The position numbers and the translations under genes were made by a program. Below the pieces are notes generated by a model. That model searched no databases. It worked only from the letters and a program-made list of their open reading frames with translations, and had not been told where the DNA came from. From Hyphomicrobium sulfonivorans (lineage in GTDB: Bacteria; Pseudomonadota; Alphaproteobacteria; Rhizobiales; Hyphomicrobiaceae), in assembly GCF_013306565.1 (NCBI RefSeq), contig NZ_PZPO01000004.1, positions 1-64,000 of the forward strand: a stretch of DNA of 64,000 nucleotides, given 5' to 3'. This document shows, in pieces, positions 7,795 to 16,876 of the stretch (positions are counted from its first letter, which is position 1; every line of letters begins with the position of its first letter).

Positions 7795-8391
7795 ATGGCT
7801 GAGTGGAGTGACACCGCTGACACGATGACGGTTACGGTGCTGGCCGATACAAGCCAGTTTCAGCAGCAGCTGGCCGACGCATCGCGCATGGGCCGGCAGT
7901 TCGGCAACGCGCTGGGTTCGGCATTCGAAGGCATCGCGGTGAAGGGCAAAGGTGCGAGCGATGTGCTGCGCTCGCTGGCGCTGAACCTTTCGCAGATCGT
8001 GCTGAAGGCGGCGCTGAAACCGCTGACCCAATCGATGGGCGGTGTGCTGGCGGGATTGTTCAGCGGCGGCGGGCTGGCGTTTGCCAACGGCGGCGTGATT
8101 GCGCGCGGGTTACCGGTGCCATTTGCATCGGGCGGTGTGATAGCCAGCCCGACGACGTTTCCGCTGGCTGGCGGGCGCACCGGACTGATGGGTGAGCGCG
8201 GTGCGGAGGCGATCATGCCGCTGGCGCGCGGTCCCGATGGGCGTCTGGGCGTTGCGGCACAGGGCATGGGTGGCGGCATGAATGTGACGTTCAACGTGAC
8301 GGCGCAGGACGCCGACAGCTTTCGCCGTTCGGAAGCGCAGATTGCGGCGATGGTGACGCGCGCGGTGGCGCTGGGCCAGCGCAATCTGTGA
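7795..8391 (+). CDS. Short tail tape measure protein (GTA g11)
   Basis: Sets tail length and is ejected before the DNA. At 198 aa from ATG 7795 (TTGGAG at 7784-7789) it is far shorter than siphophage tape measures but close to the RcGTA version, which serves a short tail. An N-terminal helical region (TSQFQQQLADASRMGRQFG) is followed by Gly/Ala-rich hydrophobic segments (MGGVLAGLFSGGGLAFANGG) and the common tape-measure end motif GLMGERGAEAIMPLARG. A GTG two codons upstream at 7789 is the alternative start. Confidence 0.88.
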   Translation: MAEWSDTADTMTVTVLADTSQFQQQLADASRMGRQFGNALGSAFEGIAVKGKGASDVLRSLALNLSQIVLKAALKPLTQSMGGVLAGLFSGGGLAFANGGVIARGLPVPFASGGVIASPTTFPLAGGRTGLMGERGAEAIMPLARGPDGRLGVAAQGMGGGMNVTFNVTAQDADSFRRSEAQIAAMVTRAVALGQRNL

Positions 8392-8449
8392 CGGCGCATG
8401 CCGCGCATGAGGCGGCGTGAACCGGGTTTTCATTGGGTGGAGTTGAGCG

Positions 8450-9085
8450 ATGGCATTCCATGAAGTGCTTTTCCCGACCGATATTTCGCGCGGCAGCCAG
8501 GGTGGACCGGAGCGGCGCACCGACGTGGTGGTGCTTGGGTCCGGCCATGAGGAACGCAACGCGCGCTGGGCGGATTCGCGCCGTAGCTACAACGCCGGAT
8601 ATGGCGTGAAGTCGCTGAATGATCTCAACGCAGTGATTGCGTTTTTTGAGGAGCGGCGCGGGCGGTTGCATGGTTTCCGTTGGCGCGATCATACCGACGA
8701 CAGGTCGTGTGCGCCGGGCGCGGATATATCGCCAGACGATCAAGTGCTCGGGCATGGCGATGGCGGGCGGGTAGGGTTTCAACTCATCAAGACGTATGGA
8801 TCGGCGTTTGCGCCGTGGTCGCGGCTGATCCGCAAGCCGGTTGCTGGATCTGTGCGGGTGGCGGTGGATGGCGTGGAGATCGATGCGGAGCATTTCAGCG
8901 TTGATACGGCGTCCGGCGTGGTGACGTTCGATGGCGATCATGTGCCGGGTGACGGAGCTGTGGTGACGGCCGGATTCAGGTTCGATGTGCCGGTGCGTTT
9001 TGACACCGACCGACTGGAAATCAATCTGCAGGGCTTCCGTCACGGCGGCATTCCGCAGATCCCGATTGTCGAGCTGCGGCTTTGA
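8450..9085 (+). CDS. Distal tail protein, DUF2460 (GTA g12)
   Basis: Forms the ring at the tip of the tail tube to which the baseplate attaches. The 211 residues carry the family pattern: FHEVLFPTDISRGSQGGPER at the N-terminus, then RTDVVVLGSGHEERNARWADSRR, the LNDLNAVIAFFEERRGRLHG helix, FRWRDHTD, and the closing EINLQGFRHGGIPQIPIVEL. ATG 8450 is preceded by GGAG at 8438-8441. Neighbours on both sides are in RcGTA order. Confidence 0.93.
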   Translation: MAFHEVLFPTDISRGSQGGPERRTDVVVLGSGHEERNARWADSRRSYNAGYGVKSLNDLNAVIAFFEERRGRLHGFRWRDHTDDRSCAPGADISPDDQVLGHGDGGRVGFQLIKTYGSAFAPWSRLIRKPVAGSVRVAVDGVEIDAEHFSVDTASGVVTFDGDHVPGDGAVVTAGFRFDVPVRFDTDRLEINLQGFRHGGIPQIPIVELRL

Positions 9086-9115
9086 CGGCGGCGCGCGTAA
9101 CAGGAGTATGCGGAT

Positions 9116-9979
9116 ATGAAGAGACTGCCGGAGGATTTGCAGGCGCATCTGCAAACTGGAGCTACAACGCTGTGCTGGTGCTGGCGGCTGACACGCGGCG
9201 ACGGCGTGAAAATGGGCTTCACCGATCACGATCGCGATGTGGCGTTTGAGGGCGTGACATACGAGGCGGCCGCGGGTTTTTCGGCCAGTGAGATGCGCGA
9301 CAGCATTGGTTTGAGCGTCGACAATCTGGAGGTCACGAGCGCGCTGTCATCCGATCGGTTGAGCGAGGCCGATCTGGCGGCGGGCCGCTATGACGATGCG
9401 CGCGTCGATATATTCCGCGTCAACTGGGCGGCGCCGGAACAGCGGGTGTTGATGCGTTCGGGCAGTTTGGGCGAAGTGCGGCGCGCGGGATTGAGCTTTA
9501 CCGCCGAGGTGCGCGGGTTGGCGCACTATCTGCAGCAGCCGAAGGGGCGGCTATACCAGTTCACCTGCGATGCGGATGTGGGCGACGGTCGTTGCGGTGT
9601 TTCGCTGAGCGACAGCGCTTATCGCGGCGAGGGCGAGATTGTAGATGTGAGCAGCGCTCGGCTTTTCACCGTCAGCGGGCTTGAAGAATTTGCCGATGGC
9701 TGGTTTGCACGCGGCGCGTTGACGTTCACGTCCGGGGCAGCGGAAGGGCAAACCGTTGAAGTCCGCGCGCATACGCAGGCGGGTGAGGCGGTGCGCATTG
9801 AGCTATGGGCGCCGGCGCGCGGGCCGCTTGTTGCGGAGCAGACGTTTGTTGTGACGGCAGGTTGCGACAAGCATTGCACGACGTGTGCGGCGAAGTTCGG
9901 CAACGCGCCCAATTTCCGTGGCTTTCCGCATATGCCGGGCAATGACTTTCTTACCACCTTCGGGCGGCGCGGCGTCTAG
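9116..9979 (+). CDS. Baseplate hub protein, DUF2163 / phage_BR0599 (GTA g13)
   Basis: Hub component (287 aa) linking the distal tail ring to the host-specificity protein. The DUF2163 half shows TTLCWCWRLTRGDGVKMGFT and the stretch from FTDHDRDVAFEGVTYEAA to LEVTSALSSD. The C-terminal half contains CDADVGDGRCG and CDKHCTTCAAKFGNAPNFRG. Cysteines 151, 160, 250, 254 and 257 have the spacing of a metal or iron-sulfur site; phage lambda gpL, which holds a [4Fe-4S] cluster, is a useful comparison. Cluster binding here is inferred. GGAG-like AGGAG lies at 9101-9105 upstream of the ATG. Confidence 0.92.
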   Translation: MKRLPEDLQAHLQTGATTLCWCWRLTRGDGVKMGFTDHDRDVAFEGVTYEAAAGFSASEMRDSIGLSVDNLEVTSALSSDRLSEADLAAGRYDDARVDIFRVNWAAPEQRVLMRSGSLGEVRRAGLSFTAEVRGLAHYLQQPKGRLYQFTCDADVGDGRCGVSLSDSAYRGEGEIVDVSSARLFTVSGLEEFADGWFARGALTFTSGAAEGQTVEVRAHTQAGEAVRIELWAPARGPLVAEQTFVVTAGCDKHCTTCAAKFGNAPNFRGFPHMPGNDFLTTFGRRGV

Positions 9980-10036
9980 GTCGGCTCGCTGACTAGACGA
10001 CCTAAAACGCAAACAGCAATCAATCGGATCGATGCC

Positions 10037-10489
10037 ATGACGGACGCGTCACCTGTGGTGGATGCAGCGGCGATCGTGCGCGCGGCGCGCGGCTGGATCG
10101 GCACGCCATATCACCATCAGGCCAGCGTGCGCGGTGTCGGGACGGACTGCCTTGGTCTGGTGCGCGGCGTGTGGCGCGAACTTTATGGCGCGGATGCGGA
10201 ACGGCCGCCGCCATACAGCCGCGACTGGGCCGAGGGTGGTGGCGTGGAGACGATGTTGGAGGCGGCGGCCAGGCATATGCGTCCGGTGACGGATGGTGAG
10301 CGGGCGGCGGGGGACGTGGTTGTCTTTCGTATCCGGCCGGGCGCAGTGGCAAAGCACGCCGCGATACTTTCAAGTCCGATGGCGATGATCCACGCGATGG
10401 AAGGTGCAACGGTATGTGAGGTGCCGTTGTCGCGCTGGTGGCTGCGCCGGATGGCGGGCGTTTTTAGTTTTCCGCGAGGGGATGTCTGA
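10037..10489 (+). CDS. NlpC/P60 cell-wall peptidase of the GTA tail (g14)
   Basis: Peptidoglycan hydrolase carried at the tail tip, thought to open the recipient wall during DNA entry. The 150-residue NlpC/P60 domain shows Cys38 in GTDCLGLVRGVW, His107 in VAKHAAIL and a third polar residue, His119, in MIHAMEG, giving a full catalytic triad. The ATG lies 57 bases after the hub gene. The stop overlaps the next start (ATGA at 10486-10490 region, stop TGA ending at 10489), so the two are coupled. Confidence 0.92.
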   Translation: MTDASPVVDAAAIVRAARGWIGTPYHHQASVRGVGTDCLGLVRGVWRELYGADAERPPPYSRDWAEGGGVETMLEAAARHMRPVTDGERAAGDVVVFRIRPGAVAKHAAILSSPMAMIHAMEGATVCEVPLSRWWLRRMAGVFSFPRGDV

Positions 10490-13400
10490 TGGCGACACTT
10501 GCACTTGCGGCCGCCGGTGCGGCTGTTGGCGGCGCTGTGCTGCCAGGCGGATTGACGCTGCTCGGCGCGACGATCACCGGCGCAACGCTTGGGTCGCAAC
10601 TGGGTGCGGTTGCTGGCTCGGTGATAGATCAGGCGCTGTTGGGCGGCTCGGGCAGTACGCGGCACATTGAAGGGCCGCGTCTATCGGAGCTGCACATTAC
10701 CGCTTCGACGGAGGGCGCTCCGGTGCCGCGCGTTTACGGGCGCGTGCGTCTGGGTGGGCAGGTGATATGGGCGAGCCCGTTCGAGGAGGAGATTGTTTCA
10801 TCCTCAAGCGGTGGCGGTTCTGGCAAAGGCCTCGGCGGTGCATCGGCGCCTACAACGGTGACGACGCAATACCGCTATTATGCGAACTTCGCCGTGGCGC
10901 TGTGTGAAGGCGAAATTGCGGGCGTTGGGCGCGTGTGGGCGGATGGCGTTGAGCTGGATCGCGCGCAGGTGATGCACCGGGTTTATACCGGCAGCGAAAC
11001 GCAGGATGCCGACAGCCTGATTGCGGCCTATGAGGGGGCTGCGACCGCTCCGGCATATCGCGGCGTTGCGTATGTGGTGTTTGAGCGTCTGGCGCTGGCG
11101 CCGTTCGGCAACCGCATGCCGCAGCTTTCGTTTGAAGTCTATCGTACGGTCGATGGCTTCAGCGACAGCATTCGCGCGGTGGTGATGATCCCCGGCTCGG
11201 GTGAGTTCGCCTATTCGCCGACGCCGGTGACGCAACTGGTGGGGCTTTCAACACAGCAGCCGGAGAACGTGCACTCACGCCAGGGCGGCACCGATTGGAC
11301 CGTGTCCCTGGATCAGCTTGAAGAGACGCTGCCGAACGCAAAGCATGTGTCGCTGGTGGTGAGCTGGTTCGGCACTGATCTGCGCGCGGGCGAATGTCAG
11401 CTTGTGCCGGGCGTGGAGAACCGCGAGAAAATCACTAGCCCTTATGAATGGACAGTGGCGGGCCGCGCGCGCGCGAACGCATACATGGTGAGCCAGCGCG
11501 ATGGGCGCGCGGCCTATGGCGGCACGCCGAGCGACCGCAGTGTGATCGATGCCATTCGCGATTTGAATAGTCGCGGCATCGGGGTGACGCTGAACCCGTT
11601 CATTCTGATGGATGTGCCTGCGGGGAATGCGCTGGCCAATCCCTATGGGGGCGGCAGTCAGCCGGCTTATCCGTGGCGCGGACGCATTACGGCGCATCCG
11701 GCAGCGGGCAGCATCGGCAGCGTCGATCAAACCGGTGCGGCGGGCGCGCAGATCGCAAGCTTCGTCGGCACGGCGCAGGTTGGCCATTTCGCCATTGTTG
11801 GCGATGCCGTCGTGTACAGCGGGCCGAATGAGTGGTCATTCCGGCGCATGATTTTGCACCATGCGTTTCTGGCCAAGGCGGCCGGTGGCGTTGACGCGTT
11901 TCTGCTGTGCAGCGAACTGCGCGGCTTGAGCTGGGTGCGTGACGGCGCGCAAAGCTATCCTTTTGTCGATGAGCTGATTGCGCTGGCCGCGGATGTGAAG
12001 ACGGTGCTGCCGGATGTCAAGATCGTCTACGCGGCGGATTGGTCGGAATACTTCGGCCATCAACCGGCGGACGGCACGGGCGATGTGTTTTTTCACCTCG
12101 ATCCGCTGTGGGCGTCGGATGCGATCGATGCGATTGGCATCGATGTTTACTGGCCGTTGGCGGACTGGCGCGACGGCCGCGAGCATCTCGATCTCATGGC
12201 GGGCGTGCGGTCGATTTATGACCACGCGTATTTGAGCGGCAACCTGCGCGCGGGCGAAGGCTTCGACTGGTATTACGCCTCGGCCGAAGATCGCGCGGCG
12301 CAGGTGCGCACGCCGATCAGTGATGGCTTGGGCAAGCCGTGGGTCTATCGCTACAAGGATATAAGGTCGTGGTGGCTCAATCGTCATTACAATCGGCCGG
12401 GTGGCGTTGAAGCGGCGCTGGCGACCGATTGGGTGCCGCAGTCGAAGCCGTTCTGGCTGATGGAGATTGGCTGCCCTGCTATCGACAAGGGTGCCAACCA
12501 GCCGAATGTGTTTGTCGATCCGAAAAGCTCCGAAACGGCGCTGCCGCATTTCTCGCTCGGCGCACGCGATGATTACATGCAGCGCTGTTTTCTGCGCGCC
12601 ATGATCGAGGGCCTTGATCCGGATGCGGGCGGCTATCTTGATGGCGCGAACCCGGTTTCGGAAATCTACTGCGGGCGCATGGTCGATCTGGCGCGTGTCT
12701 ATGTTTACACGTGGGATGCGCGGCCGCATCCGGCGTTTCCGAACGATATAGATGCGTGGGGCGACGGCGAGAACTGGGGCGTCGGTCACTGGTTGACGGG
12801 CCGCTTCGCCAGTGCGCCGCTGGCCGATACGGTTGCACGGCTGCTGGAGGATTATGGCTTCGATGCGCACGATGCGCGCGGCCTGACGGGGACCGTGCCG
12901 GGATATCTGATCGATCGCGTGATGGCGGCCCGCGATGCGTTGCAGCCGCTGGAGCTGGCATACTTTTTCGATACGCTGGAAACCGGCGGTGAGATCGTAT
13001 TCCGGCATCGCGGTGCGACCGCTCCGGCAATCGATCTGGAACTGGATGATCTGGTCGAGGCAAAGCCAGACTCGGCATTGCTGGCGTTGACGCGCGGCCA
13101 GGAGACCGAACTGCCAGCGTCGGCAAAGCTGCGCTACATCGCGGCCGCGTCGGATTACAGCCAGGCGGTGGCGGAGGCGCGCAGGCTGACCGGCGCCAGC
13201 GGACGCGTGAGCCAGGCTGATCTGCCAATCGTGTTGGAGTCGCAGCAGGCGGATGCGATTGCGGAGACGTGGCTGTTTGAGGCCTGGGCGGCGCGCGAGC
13301 GGGCGAGTTTCAGTTTGCCGCCGAGCATGCTGGCGCTGGAGCCATCGGATGTGGTGCGCATTGGCGATGGCGTTGATGCGCGCGCGTTTCGTGTGACGGA

Positions 13401-14442
13401 GATTGGCGAGCGCGGTGTGCGCGAAGTGGAAGCACGCAGTGTCGATCCGGAGCTTTATGGCGCGCTTTCGGGACAGGAGCGGCCGACGCGGCCGGGTGTG
13501 CCGGTGGTGGCTGGTTCACCGCTGGTGGCGTTCATCGATCTGCCGCTGCTGCGTGGCGATGAGCCGCCCGCAGCGGGATATGTTGCGGCCAGGCAGACGC
13601 CGTGGCCGGGTGGCGTTGCGATCTACGCCTCGCCGGAAACAACAGGCTATACGCTGAAGACGCTGGCGAGTGCGCCGGCGACGATGGGCGTGACGCTCGA
13701 CCCGTTGCCGGTGGGGCCGGAGGGGCGTCTCGATCATGCGGCAAGCGTGCGCGTGCAGGTGGAAGGCGAGCCGCTGACATCGGTGACGGCGCTACAACTG
13801 CTGGCGGGGCGTAATTTGGCGGCGATCCGCAACGGCGGTGGCGAGTGGGAGGTGCTGCAGTTCATGACTGCGACGCTGGTGGAGCCGGGCGTCTATCAGC
13901 TCGGCGGTCTGTTGCGCGGCCAAGGCGGAACCGAGTTTGCGATGCGCTCGGAGGTGGAGAGCGGCGCGCAGTTCGTGCTGCTCAATTCATCGGTGGCGCG
14001 CATCGATCTTTCAGCGTCGGAAATCCGCGCGCCCTATTCATGGCGCTATGGGCCATCGATCCGGGATATAGGGGATGAGACGTATCGGACCACGACATAC
14101 AGCTTCGCGGGATTGGGGCTGAAGCCGCTATCGCCGGTGCATGTGCGTGCACGGCGCGATGATGGCGATGTGTACTTGAGCTGGATACGGCGCACGCGTA
14201 TCGGCGGCGATAACTGGGAAGCGCCGGAAGTACCGCTGAGCGAAGACAGCGAGCGCTATGAGGTGGACGTGCTGGATGGCGGTGTGGTGGTGCGGACGTT
14301 AACGAGCGACGTGCCAACGGCGATCTATACGGCTGAGCAGCAGGTGGCTGATTTTGGTGGTGCGCAGGAGGCGTATCAGGTGCGTGTCTATCAGCTGTCA
14401 GCGAGTTACGGGCGCGGCACGGGACGCGCGGCGTTGGTGTAA
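10489..14442 (+). CDS. GTA host-specificity (megatron) tail-fibre-type protein (g15)
   Basis: The 1317-residue protein forms the baseplate centre and the receptor-facing tip. N-terminal Gly/Ala-rich hydrophobic segment (residues 1-50), then RVYGRVRLGGQVIWASP and a region typical of phage hub proteins. A TIM-barrel-like domain follows (about residues 250-720), recognisable by LVVSWFGTDLRAGECQLVPG, SEYFGHQPADGTGDVFFHLD and PFWLMEIGCPAIDKGANQPN. The C-terminal half is beta-rich (GGLLRGQGGTEFAM). Length is close to RcGTA g15. The protein starts on the last base of the g14 stop. Confidence 0.95.
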   Translation: MATLALAAAGAAVGGAVLPGGLTLLGATITGATLGSQLGAVAGSVIDQALLGGSGSTRHIEGPRLSELHITASTEGAPVPRVYGRVRLGGQVIWASPFEEEIVSSSSGGGSGKGLGGASAPTTVTTQYRYYANFAVALCEGEIAGVGRVWADGVELDRAQVMHRVYTGSETQDADSLIAAYEGAATAPAYRGVAYVVFERLALAPFGNRMPQLSFEVYRTVDGFSDSIRAVVMIPGSGEFAYSPTPVTQLVGLSTQQPENVHSRQGGTDWTVSLDQLEETLPNAKHVSLVVSWFGTDLRAGECQLVPGVENREKITSPYEWTVAGRARANAYMVSQRDGRAAYGGTPSDRSVIDAIRDLNSRGIGVTLNPFILMDVPAGNALANPYGGGSQPAYPWRGRITAHPAAGSIGSVDQTGAAGAQIASFVGTAQVGHFAIVGDAVVYSGPNEWSFRRMILHHAFLAKAAGGVDAFLLCSELRGLSWVRDGAQSYPFVDELIALAADVKTVLPDVKIVYAADWSEYFGHQPADGTGDVFFHLDPLWASDAIDAIGIDVYWPLADWRDGREHLDLMAGVRSIYDHAYLSGNLRAGEGFDWYYASAEDRAAQVRTPISDGLGKPWVYRYKDIRSWWLNRHYNRPGGVEAALATDWVPQSKPFWLMEIGCPAIDKGANQPNVFVDPKSSETALPHFSLGARDDYMQRCFLRAMIEGLDPDAGGYLDGANPVSEIYCGRMVDLARVYVYTWDARPHPAFPNDIDAWGDGENWGVGHWLTGRFASAPLADTVARLLEDYGFDAHDARGLTGTVPGYLIDRVMAARDALQPLELAYFFDTLETGGEIVFRHRGATAPAIDLELDDLVEAKPDSALLALTRGQETELPASAKLRYIAAASDYSQAVAEARRLTGASGRVSQADLPIVLESQQADAIAETWLFEAWAARERASFSLPPSMLALEPSDVVRIGDGVDARAFRVTEIGERGVREVEARSVDPELYGALSGQERPTRPGVPVVAGSPLVAFIDLPLLRGDEPPAAGYVAARQTPWPGGVAIYASPETTGYTLKTLASAPATMGVTLDPLPVGPEGRLDHAASVRVQVEGEPLTSVTALQLLAGRNLAAIRNGGGEWEVLQFMTATLVEPGVYQLGGLLRGQGGTEFAMRSEVESGAQFVLLNSSVARIDLSASEIRAPYSWRYGPSIRDIGDETYRTTTYSFAGLGLKPLSPVHVRARRDDGDVYLSWIRRTRIGGDNWEAPEVPLSEDSERYEVDVLDGGVVVRTLTSDVPTAIYTAEQQVADFGGAQEAYQVRVYQLSASYGRGTGRAALV

Positions 14443-14515
14443 CGCGACGCAATTGCAGCTGCGTGCGATAGCCGGGAAGATGTGCGTGCCCGGCGCAGAT
14501 TAAGGGTATCCGATA

Positions 14516-15883
14516 GTGCTTGAACAGCCGCCGTGGTTGGCCGCCGCGTGGGCGGAGCTTGGCCAGCGCGAAGTGCGCGGCAGTGCGGATAACGCCCGCA
14601 TTCGTGCGTTATTTCGCGAGGTCGGACATCCCGCTATCCTGCATGACGAAGTGGCGTGGTGCGCGGCATTTGTTGGTGCATGTCTGGAACGGGGTGGGCT
14701 GGCGTCGACGCGTTCGCTGATGGCGCGTTCATATCTGCGTTGGGGCGATGATGTGTCCGCCGGCCGTATCGGCGCTGTCGCGGTGTTGAGCCGCGGGCGC
14801 GATCCAGCGGCGGGTCATGTCGGCTTTCTGATGGGTGAAACGCCGACGCATGTCGTGCTGTTGGGCGGCAATCAGGGCGATGCGGTGAGCGTGGCCGCGT
14901 ATCCGAAAACGCGATTGCTCGGGTTGCGATGGCCAGCGGCGGCGGCAGCGAAAAGCGCTGGGCGAAAAGAGGCCGGCACGCGTGCGGCAGGCGATGCGCT
15001 GTTCGACGAAGCGCTGGCGCACGTGCTGGAGATGGAAGGTGGCTACACCGACGATCCGCATGATCCCGGTGGGCCGACCAACAGAGGCATAACTCTGGCA
15101 ACCTATGCGGCGTGGCAGGGTGTGCGGCTGAATGCGGCGACGCGGTCGGGGCTGAAGGCTGAGTTGCGCCGGATCGGTGCGGATGTCGTGCGCGACATCT
15201 ATTTCGCGCGCTACTGGAGCCTGGCCCATTGCAGCGAGATGGCGCCGGCGCTGGCGTTTTTCCACTTCGATGCTGCGGTGAACCACGGCGTGACCGGCGC
15301 GATGCGTCTTTTGCAACGCGCGGTCGGGACGGATGTGGATGGCGAGATCGGCCCCAATACCCGGGCAGCGATTGGACGGCTGTCGGTTGAGCAGTGCCTT
15401 GAGCGCTACGCCGAGGTGCGCCGTGCGCGGTATCGCGCGCTGCCGCATTTCTGGCGCTTCGGCCGCGGGTGGCTGCGCCGTGTGGATACGACGCTGGCGC
15501 GTGCGCGCAAGGTTGTGCGCGCTGGAGCGGGAGCGCAGCAGGCAACGGATCAGGTGCAGGAGAAAGAGATGTCGAGCATGAATGAAAGTGTGCGGATGCA
15601 GGAACAGTCGGGGCCGGTACAGCAGCAGGAGAGCACGACGAAATGGTGGGGGCAGTCGATCACCATCTGGGGTGCGATGATTACAGCGCTTTCGACCGTG
15701 CTGCCTGCGATCGGCCCGGCATTCGGCGTTGATATCACGGGCGATCTGGTGCGCGAGGCAGGTGAAGGCATTGTGCTGACGGTGCAGGCGGTGGGCGGCC
15801 TCATCGGCACGCTGATGACGATTTACGGCCGCATGCGTGCATCGACAGGACTTACGCAGCGCAGCATGCAGATGAAACTCTAA
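14516..15883 (+). CDS. Three-part lysis protein: TIGR02594 Cys-peptidase-like + GH108 muramidase + holin-like membrane domain
   Basis: Likely releases particles by degrading the wall. Three units are seen in one 455-residue frame from GTG 14516 (AAGGG upstream). Residues 1-140 are a TIGR02594/CHAP-like peptidase with Cys49 (EVAWCAAFVGACL), His101 (GHVGFLMG) and Asn119 (GGNQGD). Residues 165-335 are a glycoside hydrolase 108 domain with catalytic Glu174 in EGGYTDDPHDPGGPTNRGIT and FFHFDAAVNHG. Residues 365-455 hold two hydrophobic spans (WGAMITALSTVLPAIGPAFG; GIVLTVQAVGGLIGTLMTIYG) like a holin. In RcGTA endolysin and holin are encoded elsewhere. An internal start may also yield the last part alone. 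Confidence 0.88.
   Translation: MLEQPPWLAAAWAELGQREVRGSADNARIRALFREVGHPAILHDEVAWCAAFVGACLERGGLASTRSLMARSYLRWGDDVSAGRIGAVAVLSRGRDPAAGHVGFLMGETPTHVVLLGGNQGDAVSVAAYPKTRLLGLRWPAAAAAKSAGRKEAGTRAAGDALFDEALAHVLEMEGGYTDDPHDPGGPTNRGITLATYAAWQGVRLNAATRSGLKAELRRIGADVVRDIYFARYWSLAHCSEMAPALAFFHFDAAVNHGVTGAMRLLQRAVGTDVDGEIGPNTRAAIGRLSVEQCLERYAEVRRARYRALPHFWRFGRGWLRRVDTTLARARKVVRAGAGAQQATDQVQEKEMSSMNESVRMQEQSGPVQQQESTTKWWGQSITIWGAMITALSTVLPAIGPAFGVDITGDLVREAGEGIVLTVQAVGGLIGTLMTIYGRMRASTGLTQRSMQMKL
15558..15883 (+). other. Internal ribosome site and in-frame start giving a possible free holin
   Basis: Inside the lysis gene, AGGAGA (15558-15563) lies five bases before ATG 15569, in the same frame. Translation from there would give a 104-residue protein with the polar segment MSSMNESVRMQEQSG followed by the two hydrophobic spans. 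The site falls exactly in the Gln/Ala-rich linker between the muramidase and membrane domains. A separate holin plus an anchored fusion could therefore come from one gene. This is seen in sequence only; expression is inferred. Confidence 0.5.
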
Positions 15884-15990
15884 CGTGACGGAAGCGCTGC
15901 ATGCTCGCGTGTTGTGCTTCGCCATTCATGATGGGTTCAGCGGCGGCGGAATATCCGATGTGCAGGCCATTCATCTCCATTGTTCACATC

Positions 15991-16284
15991 ATGATTGTAA
16001 TGCGCATCGTTATTTTGTCGCTGCTGCTCGCTGTCGTCGCGCAATCAGCGACCGCAACTGATTGCTATCCGGATTGGTCGGACGCTGCTCCGATCGTGCA
16101 TCGGGAAAAACTGGCGACGGTCGAGGCGTTGTCAGCGGGAGCCGCCGCGCATATGCCGGGCGATATTGTGCGAACGACGCTTTGTGTCGAGAACGGCATA
16201 TTCGTCTATCGGCTGCTGGTGCGCGAAGCCGGGGGCAGGCTGGTGAACCATACTGTGGACGCGCGACAACCATTTGCGCGCTGA
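15991..16284 (+). CDS. Exported small protein, PepSY-like
   Basis: A 97-residue protein with a signal peptide (MRIVILSLLLAVVAQSATAT) and a mature part having AATVEALSAG-type helix, MPGDIVRTTLCVENGIFVYR and LVREAGGRLVNHTVDAR. That beta hairpin is the pattern of PepSY domains, which sit in the periplasm and inhibit proteases or sensors. It lies upstream of the FeuP/FeuQ-like system; in Sinorhizobium a small periplasmic protein, FeuN, is encoded beside feuPQ and restrains it, so the same role is plausible. The exact start is uncertain (ATG 15991 or 16000); no clear ribosome site is visible. Confidence 0.6.
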   Translation: MIVMRIVILSLLLAVVAQSATATDCYPDWSDAAPIVHREKLATVEALSAGAAAHMPGDIVRTTLCVENGIFVYRLLVREAGGRLVNHTVDARQPFAR

Positions 16285-16358
16285 ATAGTTCGCTTCCGTA
16301 TCGCGGCTGGATTATGATCACGCAATGGTCTGATCACGCCGCGGAACGGGAGAAGCGA

Positions 16359-16721
16359 ATGTCGTACGTCGATGGGTTTGTGCTGGCAGTGCCGGAAAAA
16401 AATCTGGCGGAATATCGCAAGATTGCGCGCAAGGCTGGCAAGATCTGGCTGGAACACGGCGCACTGGAATTTCGCGAGTGCGTGGCCGATGATGTGAAGC
16501 CGGGCAAGCAGACGTCGTTTCCGCAGAGCGTGAAGCTGAAGCCGGGCGAGGTCGTGGTGTTTTCCTATATCGTCTACAAGAACCGCGCGCAGCGTGACCG
16601 GGTGAATGCCAAGGTGATGGCCGATCCGCGTCTGAAGACGATGATGGAAGGCAAGGATATGCCGTTTGACGGCAAGCGCATGATCTATGGCGGATTTAAG
16701 ACGCTGGTGGCGCTGGCCTAG
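16359..16721 (+). CDS. DUF1428 family protein
   Basis: A 120-residue cytoplasmic protein of the DUF1428 family, which has a ferredoxin-like dimeric alpha-beta barrel fold and no established function. Family features are the opening MSYVDGFVLAVPEKNLAEYR, then AWxEHGAL-type GKIWLEHGALEFRECVADD, the central LKPGEVVVFSYIVYKNRAQRD and the end DGKRMIYGGFK. GGGAGA at 16349-16354 precedes the ATG by about five bases. It stands alone between the PepSY-like gene and the response regulator. Confidence 0.9.
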   Translation: MSYVDGFVLAVPEKNLAEYRKIARKAGKIWLEHGALEFRECVADDVKPGKQTSFPQSVKLKPGEVVVFSYIVYKNRAQRDRVNAKVMADPRLKTMMEGKDMPFDGKRMIYGGFKTLVALA

Positions 16722-16876
16722 GATCTGCTTGCCTGAATGCCGGATTTGCACCCTGCGTGTGCGGGGGATGCGGTGTGCCGTTGAGGCCGTCGGCAGGGGC
16801 CGCGCTGCGCACTAGGCTGAATCGCCCACTGCCGTTATAGTCCCCGCCGAATTTGAGGTTTTGGACGGGGGAGCCT

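Noticed and set aside
1-15883. Complete prophage
   Set aside because: The cluster has only head, tail and lysis genes in RcGTA order, with the GTA-specific g10-g15 set and no integrase, repressor or replication genes on the visible side. The left end is outside the window, so a decayed prophage is not fully excluded.
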